A DNA stretch of 5,808 nucleotides from an uncultured Prevotellaceae bacterium. GTDB taxonomy: Bacteria; Bacteroidota; Bacteroidia; Bacteroidales; Bacteroidaceae. The notes beneath the pieces were generated by a model that had not been told where the DNA came from, searched no databases, and worked only from the letters and a program-made list of their open reading frames with translations. The DNA lies in contig CAMJRQ010000084.1 in NCBI GenBank assembly GCA_946408305.1, forward strand, positions 1-5,808, in the 5' to 3' direction. The translations under genes and the position numbers were made by a program. Each line of letters begins with the position of its first letter. Within the stretch, counting starts at the first letter, position 1. This document shows positions 1-5,808 of this stretch, in pieces.

Positions 1-3000
1 GGCCGCACTCTCGCGTTCGAATCTCCACATCCGCGGCCTCAGCCTGAAATCCTCACCGGGCAACATGCGGCTGGACCGCGACGCGCTGCTGAAAGCCGAA
101 TGCCATGGACAGCTCGAGGGCAGCGTGTGGCTCCCCGAAATGGCGCCCCTGATTCCGCCACTGGCGAACGCCGACGAACAGCTGAGCCTGAGCACCACCA
201 TCGAGGGGAGAGATGGCACGTTGAGGCTGCCCAACCTCGCAGTGTCGAACCGGCAAGGCGAGACGATCCTGAACGCCTCAATCGAGGCGACCGACCTTGA
301 CCAACGCCCCTCGCTCATGGCCGATGTGGCACAGCTAACACTGCGGAAGAGCGAAGCAGAAATATTTACAAGTTTATTTCCGGAAGCCTCGCGTAAGGCA
401 GGCATTCTGGAAAAACCGATTTTCCCCGTCTCGGCCCGCGGAACTCTCTCGATGACGAAGAACCTGACGCAGGCCGACATGGAAATCTCCACCGAAATAG
501 GACGAGCTATCCTCAACGGAACGCTCGACAAAGAAGGTGAAGTAAATGCTAATATAAGAGCAGATAACGTCGTGCCAACCAGATTTCTAAATAGCTCCGA
601 TTTAAGTGATTTAGGAAGCATCTCGCTAACGTCTCACGTCACCGGCAGAATCAAGGACGCCGACGGGCGGCCCGACCTGAGGGCCCAGGGCGTGATAGAA
701 TCGGTCACCTATCGCGGCTACCCCTATCACGACATCCGCTACGAGGGTTCCGTCTCCGGAGAGAGATACACCGGAAGCATCGGAATTCAGGACAAAAACG
801 GAGACGCCGAGATTCAGGTGGAAGCCTCGAAAAAGGGACTGAACTGCTATGCGGCACTGGTGGATGTCTGCCCCCACGAGCTGAAGCTCATCGACCGTTT
901 CGAGGGCGAACGCTTCACGCTCAACCTGGATGCCGAGCTCGCCGGACGTTCGCTCGACGAGGTGGCCGGAAGGGTGAGAATCGGCGACCTCTGCATCCAC
1001 TCCGAAGGCCGCGAGGACTGCCTGGCCGACTCCATCGTCATCACGAGCAGTCCCGAGGGGAGCGAAAAGCACCTGACGCTGACAAGCCCGTTCCTCAAGG
1101 CAAACATCGACGGGCAGTATCAATGGCAAAATCTGGGGACCACGCTGAAGGGCATCATGCAGGCCTATCTGCCGAGCATTTTCAAGGAGCAGGGGGCAAG
1201 ACATGCGGCACAGAGCGGGAAAGACGATGTGGTGTTCAGCGCCACCATCCAGGACACGGTCTTTCTGGCGCGTCTGGCCGGGAAAGACATCGCCATCCCC
1301 CAGCCATCGGTCATCGACGGACGGATGGATGGCAACCTGAACCTGCTGACATTCAACGCACAGGTGCCCGAGCTGACGTTCGGAAAGGAACGCCTGCAGC
1401 ACATCGACTGCCACGCGCAGAGCACGCCGCAGCAGATGCAGCTCAGCATGTTGCTGGAGCGACAGATGAAGGGCTGGCCCGTGACGCTCGGCGTGAATGC
1501 CTTCTCGAACGACGACAAACTGCGCACCCAACTCCACTGGAACGGAAAGGGACGCCAGACACAAATAGGGGAAATCGACGTGACAGGGCATTTCTATAAG
1601 GACATGGACGGACGGCAGGCCATCAGAGGCGACATCAACCCCTCGAACCTCATCATCAACGACACCGTCTGGAACGTGCATCCCGCTCGCTTCGACTATC
1701 ACGACGGAGTGGTGGACCTCAGCGGCCTGCGCCTCTCGAAAGCCGACAAATACCTGAGCATCGGCGGACGCATCTCGCCCGACGAGCAAGACTCGCTCGT
1801 GGCCGACCTCCACCAGATAAACCTGGCCTACATCTTCGACCTCATCAACTTCCACACCGTCGAATTCGACGGCGAAGCCACCGGGCGCGTCTATGCCAAG
1901 GACCTGCGCGGGAAGCCTCGCGCCGACGCCTTCCTGCAAGTGGAGAATTTCACCTTCAACGGCGGCCCGATGGGACACATGGACGTCCACGGGAACTGGG
2001 GCGACGACGAGGAGGGCGGCATCATGCTCGACGCCCTCATCAGCGACCCCGCCGCCAACCACCAGACAACCGTCCGGGGAACCATCCGGCCCGGAAAGAC
2101 GAATCCCAAGGGCGGCATCAACCTCGACATCCGCACACGCCGCTGCAACCTGCACTTCCTGAACAAATACACCTCGAGCATCTTCACCGGGCTCAAGGGC
2201 CGCGCCACGGGCTGGGTGCGCGTCTTCGGGCCATTCAAGAAAATCAACCTCGAGGGCGAAATGATGGTGGACGAGGCCACGACACACGTCAATGCCCTCG
2301 GTGTGGACTACCATCTGGCAGGCGACAGCGTCATACTGAGCCCCGACAACATACTCATTCGCCAAGCCCGCATCTACGACCAGCTCGGCCACCCCGGCAT
2401 GAACGAGCACTGCGCCATCCTCGACGTCCACCTCAGGCACCAGAACCTAAAACACCTGCGCTACGACGTGCAGGCCGAGGCACGCAACGTTCTGGGCTAC
2501 GACTTCCGCGAGCTGGGCGACATGAGCTTCTGCGGAACCATCTTCGCCACCGGAAACATCAAGATTTCCGGACAGTCGGGCGAAATGACGGCCGACATCA
2601 GTGGCACCCCCATGCCGGGCAGCACCATCGTCTACAACTCCACCAGCCCCGAAACCATCACCGAGGCCGGCTTCATTACTTACAAGGAAAACATCTCTCC
2701 AGGAAAGGAGACCCTTTCTCCGAACTCCCCCACGTCCTCGGGAAAGGAGCAGGATGACGACGACGAGGAGGAATCGGAATCTGACCTGAGGCTGAACTTC
2801 AACCTCGACATCACCCCCGACGCCACCCTGCGCGTCCTCATGGACACCCGCTCGGGCGACTACATCAACCTGCACGGCAACGGCCACATCCTGGCCAACT
2901 ATTATAACAAGGGGAAGTTCTCCATGTATGGCACCTACCACGTCGAGGACGGCATCTACAAACTCTCGCTCCAGGACGTCATCCGCAAAGACTTCCAGTT

Positions 3001-3775
3001 CCAGCAAGGCGGCACCATCTCGTTCGGCGGCAACGCACAGCAGGCTTCGCTCAACCTGAAAGCCGTCTACAACGTGCCCAACGTCTCGCTCGACGACCTC
3101 TCGGCCACCAGCCTGGGACTCTCCAACACCCGCGTCGATTGCATCATGAACATCACCGGACGACCACTCGAGCCCGTCGTCACCTTCGACTTCGACCTCC
3201 CCAATGCCAACGAAGACGAGAAAGAGATGGTGCGCCAGATGGTCAGCACCGAGGAAGAACGCAACATGCAGGTCATCTATCTCCTCGGCATCGGACGCTT
3301 CTACAGCTACGAATCGCAGTATGCCGCAGGCTCCAACCAGGGCACCACGGCCATGAACTCCTTCCTCAGCAGCTCACTCTCGAGCCAGTTCAACCAGATA
3401 CTCTCCAACGCCATGGGCACCGACAAATGGAGCTTCGGAGCCAACCTGCGCACGGGCGAGACCGGATGGGACCAGCTCGACGTCGAGGGCATCCTCTCCG
3501 GACGCCTGCTCAACAACCGCCTGCTCATCAACGGCAACTTCGGCTACCGCGAGAGCTACTACTCCACCAACAACTTCATCGGCGATTTCGACGTCCGCTA
3601 CCTCCTCACCCGCTCCGGCTCCCTCGCCCTAAAGGCCTACAATCAGACCAACGACCGCTACTTCATCCAATCCTCGCTCACCACTCAGGGCATCGGACTG
3701 CAAATCAAGAAAGACTTCGACCGCTGGCGCGAACTTCTGCCCAAGAAGAAGCAGAAGAGGAAGGCGAAGAAATAG
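1..3775 (+). CDS. tamB: TamB-family (DUF490) translocation/assembly module protein, 5'-partial
   Basis: This is the C-terminal 1257 codons of a TamB-like protein. The frame is open from base 2 (base 1 ends the preceding codon), so the ATG at 65 is internal; the inner-membrane anchor expected at the N-terminus is outside the window. In the family, TamB is a long periplasmic beta-rich protein spanning from inner to outer membrane that works with a BamA-type partner in outer-membrane protein assembly and/or lipid transport. Most of the visible sequence is repetitive beta-strand-like AsmA/TamB material without catalytic motifs. An acidic low-complexity linker (about 2680-2785, with a run DDDDEEESESD) precedes the conserved C-terminal DUF490 block, which starts near 2786 with LNFNLDITPDATLRVLMD and continues through YYNKGKFSMYGTY and IRKDFQFQQGGTISFGG. 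A late segment (WSFGANLRTG, LLINGNFGYRE) and a basic tail KKKQKRKAKK end at TAG 3773-3775. Family assignment is firm; cargo and partner are not visible. Confidence 0.93.
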   Translation, partial: AALSRSNLHIRGLSLKSSPGNMRLDRDALLKAECHGQLEGSVWLPEMAPLIPPLANADEQLSLSTTIEGRDGTLRLPNLAVSNRQGETILNASIEATDLDQRPSLMADVAQLTLRKSEAEIFTSLFPEASRKAGILEKPIFPVSARGTLSMTKNLTQADMEISTEIGRAILNGTLDKEGEVNANIRADNVVPTRFLNSSDLSDLGSISLTSHVTGRIKDADGRPDLRAQGVIESVTYRGYPYHDIRYEGSVSGERYTGSIGIQDKNGDAEIQVEASKKGLNCYAALVDVCPHELKLIDRFEGERFTLNLDAELAGRSLDEVAGRVRIGDLCIHSEGREDCLADSIVITSSPEGSEKHLTLTSPFLKANIDGQYQWQNLGTTLKGIMQAYLPSIFKEQGARHAAQSGKDDVVFSATIQDTVFLARLAGKDIAIPQPSVIDGRMDGNLNLLTFNAQVPELTFGKERLQHIDCHAQSTPQQMQLSMLLERQMKGWPVTLGVNAFSNDDKLRTQLHWNGKGRQTQIGEIDVTGHFYKDMDGRQAIRGDINPSNLIINDTVWNVHPARFDYHDGVVDLSGLRLSKADKYLSIGGRISPDEQDSLVADLHQINLAYIFDLINFHTVEFDGEATGRVYAKDLRGKPRADAFLQVENFTFNGGPMGHMDVHGNWGDDEEGGIMLDALISDPAANHQTTVRGTIRPGKTNPKGGINLDIRTRRCNLHFLNKYTSSIFTGLKGRATGWVRVFGPFKKINLEGEMMVDEATTHVNALGVDYHLAGDSVILSPDNILIRQARIYDQLGHPGMNEHCAILDVHLRHQNLKHLRYDVQAEARNVLGYDFRELGDMSFCGTIFATGNIKISGQSGEMTADISGTPMPGSTIVYNSTSPETITEAGFITYKENISPGKETLSPNSPTSSGKEQDDDDEEESESDLRLNFNLDITPDATLRVLMDTRSGDYINLHGNGHILANYYNKGKFSMYGTYHVEDGIYKLSLQDVIRKDFQFQQGGTISFGGNAQQASLNLKAVYNVPNVSLDDLSATSLGLSNTRVDCIMNITGRPLEPVVTFDFDLPNANEDEKEMVRQMVSTEEERNMQVIYLLGIGRFYSYESQYAAGSNQGTTAMNSFLSSSLSSQFNQILSNAMGTDKWSFGANLRTGETGWDQLDVEGILSGRLLNNRLLINGNFGYRESYYSTNNFIGDFDVRYLLTRSGSLALKAYNQTNDRYFIQSSLTTQGIGLQIKKDFDRWRELLPKKKQKRKAKK

Positions 3776-3805
3776 AGGGCGGGGCATCCTAAATACAAAA
3801 GGATT

Positions 3806-3846
3806 AAAAAAGGCTTGCGCAAGCCCGGCATCGGACTTGCGCAAGC
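3806..3846 (-). terminator. Intrinsic terminator for the minus-strand glycoside hydrolase gene
   Basis: Read on the minus strand, palindrome copies 2 and 1 pair with each other. The stem runs 3846-3832 against 3827-3813: 15 pairs including one T-G wobble (3835 with 3824), closed by a four-base loop at 3831-3828 (ATGC). It is followed by CC and then six T residues (complement of A6 at 3806-3811). GC-rich stem plus T tract is the classical Rho-independent form. It lies about 75 bases past the stop codon of the minus-strand gene. The same DNA read on the plus strand also folds, but with a C-A mismatch and no T tract after it, so its polarity fits the minus strand. Confidence 0.75.
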
Positions 3847-3889
3847 AAGGGCCTTTACTTGCGCAAGCAAGCGAACATGCTTGCGCAAG
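3814..3889. repeat. Four-copy array of the palindrome CTTGCGCAAG with exact 22-bp period
   Basis: Perfect 10-bp palindromes lie at 3814-3823, 3836-3845, 3858-3867 and 3880-3889. Start-to-start distance is 22 bp each time, and the three 12-bp spacers differ (cccggcatcgga, caagggccttta, caagcgaacatg). Copies 2 and 3 share a longer direct repeat, ACTTGCGCAAGCAAG (3835-3849 and 3857-3871). Copy 1 extends to a 14-bp palindrome GGCTTGCGCAAGCC (3812-3825). I did not see the 10-mer anywhere else in the window. The array lies wholly between two convergent genes. Because every copy is self-complementary, any two can pair in RNA, and each copy alone is a two-fold symmetric DNA site. What is seen is the array; whether it acts in termination, protein binding or as a dispersed repeat family is inference. 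Confidence 0.95.
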
Positions 3890-3910
3890 TCTTTAACTCT
3901 TTAACATTTT
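3857..3910 (+). terminator. Probable terminator for the plus-strand tamB-like gene
   Basis: Copies 3 and 4 of the palindrome form a perfect 12-bp inverted repeat (3857-3868 with 3879-3890) around a ten-base loop (aagcgaacat). The sequence after it is T-rich but interrupted (CTTTAACTCTTTAACATTTT), so the T tract is weaker than that of the minus-strand hairpin. It lies about 80 bases after the tamB-like stop codon. Copy-to-copy pairing is ambiguous because all four palindromes can pair, so the exact structure used by the transcript is inferred. Confidence 0.5.
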
Positions 3911-3915
3911 AACTC
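3892..3915. repeat. Short 8-bp tandem repeat, TTTAAC x3
   Basis: TTTAAC occurs at 3892-3897, 3900-3905 and 3908-3913, each followed by a two-base filler (TC, AT, TC), giving three exact 8-bp steps. It starts two bases after the end of the hairpin formed by palindrome copies 3-4 and ends four bases before the stop codon of the minus-strand gene. It supplies the T-rich tail of the plus-strand terminator; any separate role is unknown. Confidence 0.7.
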
Positions 3916-3919
3916 TCCC

Positions 3920-5808
3920 CTACTCCGTTTCTTCGAACGTCAGCTCCACTGGGCCAATTAGTCCGGCGGGCTGCAGGGGCGAATCCTTGCGATAGTAATT
4001 CCAGATGACGAAGGTGCGCCGCTGTGAGGGGCGAGGCTCGTTGCGCACGAACCACTCGGGGAAGCCTTTGATGGAACGGCCTCGCGCGACTCCGCGATCC
4101 ATGCCCCACTCGAAGTCGGGCTCCAGCTGCTCGTCGCCGATGAGACGGTTGGCCCAGTTGTTGGTCACGGCCACGGCAATGCGGTTCTCTCCTTTGCGCA
4201 TATGGCGGGTGATGTCGGCCTCGTAGGGCGGATTCCACAGGGTGGCCACCTGTCGGCCGTTGACCCACAGCTCGGCGATGTCGTGGAGGGCACCGAGGGA
4301 GATGAGCACGCGCCGGTGGCGCAGGTCGTCGGCCGTGAGGCGTGTGCTGAACTCATAGGTTGCGGTGCCCGCGAAATAGCGAAGTCGCTCGTCGTCAGCG
4401 TGACTAAGGTCGGCGAGGCGGAAGTCGGAGAGGGTGAAAGGTTCGTCGAGCCTAGGCTCAAAACGCACGTCGCAGACGTCGCCCAGCCATCGGCAAAACC
4501 GGCGGCCAGAAGTTGTGGGGAGCGACTCGGCCTTGTAGCGGGAAGCCGACTGGTTCAGCACAAGGAAAACCGACTGGCCAGGGCCAAGAGGGATGGCGAA
4601 GGCTGTGTCGGGGTCGATGGAGGAGATTTGCCCGGTGTAGGGGTCCCAAAGCTGTGCCTCGGCAGGCTTCCGGAGGGGGCGGACGCTTTCCGTGACCGAG
4701 GCCTGTCCCTGGTTCACCAGAAAATAGATGTCAGACTCGCTGAGCTGGCGATGGAGCTGGTTGCCACTGTGCTCCATGAGCCGTCCCTGGCGGAGCATCA
4801 TCTGGCAGCGGCTGAGATAGGTGAAGAAAGCGCGGCCGGGGCGGAACCACGTCTGGTTTCGGCCGAAGTGAGTGCCCCACCAGCCCATGCCCATGCCGGG
4901 CTGATAGCGGTCGTCGAAGGGCTGGTGGACCCAGTGGTGAAGGAAAAGCAGGTTGATGCCCGAGACGAAGACACCGTCGGCCGAGTGCTTCAGGAAGGCG
5001 GGATCCTCGGTGTAGCGGCTGTTGTCGGGCCATCCGGTGAAGGCTTCGGCACCGATGAGGTTCTTACCTGCCTCGCGGGCCCGGTCGATGAAGGAGGCTT
5101 GGATGCGACCCGAACCAGTGGTCCAGAACTCAGACATGGGGAGGTCGGGGATGGGGATGCACTCCTGGGTGCTGAATGGGCCTGAGTAGGGTTCCCAGAA
5201 CATCTGGAGTCCAGCCTCGTGAATCTTCTCGCGGGCAGGCAGCCAGCTGCCCTCGATGAAGAGGCGGTTGATGGTGGCGGCGCGGTCGGCCTCGAACTTC
5301 TTGGAGAGCGGATTGCCGGGCTGTGCCTGGGCGAGCGCAATGAGGGGTAGCGGGTCGTAGCCGTGCATCTGCCGGAAGCGTTCGGGGAAGCCGTCGGTCC
5401 AGTCCTGGCGACCAGCCTCGTAGCTGTCCACCAGAATGTGGGTGAAGGAACGCCCGATGAAGGGGCGGACAGTCGAGACGAGAGGCTGGAGCACCTGGTC
5501 CCAGTGGTAGGCCGAGACCTCGGCGCTGAGCTTGTCGGCCTCGAGTGCGCGACCGATGATGTCGTCGGGTAGCGGATGGGGCGTAGACATGGTGGGGGCA
5601 TGACCGATGCGGAAGACGTGCCACTTGCCCCCGGGGGCGTCCCAGAGAAGGCGGCCTTCCGAAGAGGTCTTCTGCGTGAGGTCGACGACATCGACAGCCG
5701 AGACGTCCTCGCCTTCGGGGACGGCCATGACGGCCACGTCCTCGTAGAAAGTAGCCTGGCGCTTACGCCCGCTGTAGTCGGTGAAGACGGGGTATTCAGG
5801 CCTGGGCA
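3920..5808 (-). CDS. GH106-like glycoside hydrolase (putative alpha-L-rhamnosidase), 5'-partial
   Basis: The minus frame is open from the window edge to TAG at 3920-3922, 628 codons. The GTG at 5737 and ATG at 5728 are internal: 23 further in-frame codons read PRPEYPVFTDYSGRKRQATFYED before the edge, so start and signal peptide are outside. Numbering from the GTG, GH106-type landmarks are DSYEAGRQDW with GYDPLP (104-131), a GAEAFTGW block (229-236), ADGVFVSGINLLFLHHWVHQ (253-272), and GWWGTHFGRNQTWF (285-298). Near the C-terminus comes a galactose-binding-like beta-sandwich with FAGTATYEF (455-463), AELWVNGRQVATLWNPPYEADIT (split across 488-510), NNWANRLIGD (526-535) and the closing AGLIGPVELTF. 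Glu107 and Glu231 are candidate catalytic or metal-site acids, by position in conserved blocks only. Characterised GH106 enzymes release alpha-L-rhamnose from plant pectins such as rhamnogalacturonan, usually in the periplasm. Family is well supported; substrate is not, as no SusC/SusD or other PUL gene is visible. Confidence 0.87.
   Translation of the reverse strand, partial: PRPEYPVFTDYSGRKRQATFYEDVAVMAVPEGEDVSAVDVVDLTQKTSSEGRLLWDAPGGKWHVFRIGHAPTMSTPHPLPDDIIGRALEADKLSAEVSAYHWDQVLQPLVSTVRPFIGRSFTHILVDSYEAGRQDWTDGFPERFRQMHGYDPLPLIALAQAQPGNPLSKKFEADRAATINRLFIEGSWLPAREKIHEAGLQMFWEPYSGPFSTQECIPIPDLPMSEFWTTGSGRIQASFIDRAREAGKNLIGAEAFTGWPDNSRYTEDPAFLKHSADGVFVSGINLLFLHHWVHQPFDDRYQPGMGMGWWGTHFGRNQTWFRPGRAFFTYLSRCQMMLRQGRLMEHSGNQLHRQLSESDIYFLVNQGQASVTESVRPLRKPAEAQLWDPYTGQISSIDPDTAFAIPLGPGQSVFLVLNQSASRYKAESLPTTSGRRFCRWLGDVCDVRFEPRLDEPFTLSDFRLADLSHADDERLRYFAGTATYEFSTRLTADDLRHRRVLISLGALHDIAELWVNGRQVATLWNPPYEADITRHMRKGENRIAVAVTNNWANRLIGDEQLEPDFEWGMDRGVARGRSIKGFPEWFVRNEPRPSQRRTFVIWNYYRKDSPLQPAGLIGPVELTFEETE

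Noticed and set aside
65..67. ATG at 65 as the start of the tamB-like gene
   Set aside because: The frame is open upstream to the window edge, no ribosome binding site or membrane anchor is present, and the protein would lack the family's N-terminal region.
626..2440. 604-codon open frame on the minus strand, antisense to the tamB-like gene
   Set aside because: It is rich in Val, Asp, Glu, Ala and His with no recognisable domain, the composition expected from the complement of a gene with strong G/C third-position bias. The sense frame has clear TamB family character across the same bases.
3139..3792. 217-codon plus-strand frame overlapping the end of the tamB-like gene
   Set aside because: Very rich in Arg, His, Pro and Gln, typical of an out-of-frame reading of GC-rich DNA; the TamB C-terminal domain is coded in the other frame here.
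3814..3889. CRISPR array
   Set aside because: The repeat is only 10 bp with 12-bp spacers, far shorter than CRISPR repeats and spacers, and no cas gene is visible.
3776..3919. Small gene or insertion-sequence remnant in the intergenic gap
   Set aside because: No plausible start with ribosome binding site, no transposase fragment and no target-site duplication flanking the palindromes were seen.
4202..5185. 327-codon open frame on the plus strand, antisense to the GH106-like gene
   Set aside because: No recognisable motif; it is a mirror of a codon-biased gene whose conserved blocks lie on the opposite strand over the same interval.
5728..5737. GTG (5737) or ATG (5728) as the start of the GH106-like gene
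   Set aside because: The frame continues open for 23 codons to the window edge, there is no signal peptide after these codons, and the upstream residues read as normal protein. The real start is outside.

Overview
The window looks like chromosomal DNA from a Bacteroidales bacterium, probably of the Prevotella/Bacteroides group. Both proteins have the sequence character of Bacteroidetes homologues: a TamB with the conserved C-terminal block of that phylum, and a GH106-type glycoside hydrolase. The DNA is GC-rich for that group (36 of 60 bases are G/C in a sampled stretch of the first gene). Genus is not resolved by what I can see.

Layout: two large genes converge tail to tail. Positions 1-3775 (+) hold the 3' part, 1257 codons, of a TamB/DUF490-family envelope protein whose N-terminus lies before the window. 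Positions 3920-5808 (-) hold the 3' part, 628 codons, of a GH106-like (alpha-L-rhamnosidase family) glycoside hydrolase whose N-terminus lies beyond the window end. Both reading frames are open to the window edge, so neither true start, ribosome binding site nor promoter is present. No RNA gene, insertion sequence or CRISPR array was seen.

The 144-bp gap between the two stop codons (3776-3919) is the most structured part of the window. It contains four perfect copies of the 10-bp palindrome CTTGCGCAAG, starting at 3814, 3836, 3858 and 3880, so the period is exactly 22 bp with 12-bp non-conserved spacers. Copies 1-2 fold into a strong terminator-like hairpin ending in T6 for the minus-strand gene. 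Copies 3-4 fold into a 12-bp hairpin followed by T-rich sequence for the plus-strand gene. Directly after the array is a second, shorter periodicity: TTTAAC three times at 8-bp spacing.

The two genes show no obvious functional link. TamB belongs to envelope biogenesis (outer-membrane protein and/or lipid transport), the hydrolase to polysaccharide breakdown, and they probably only share a bidirectional termination region. I found no clear sign of a new multi-gene system. The evenly spaced palindrome array is the feature most worth following up.
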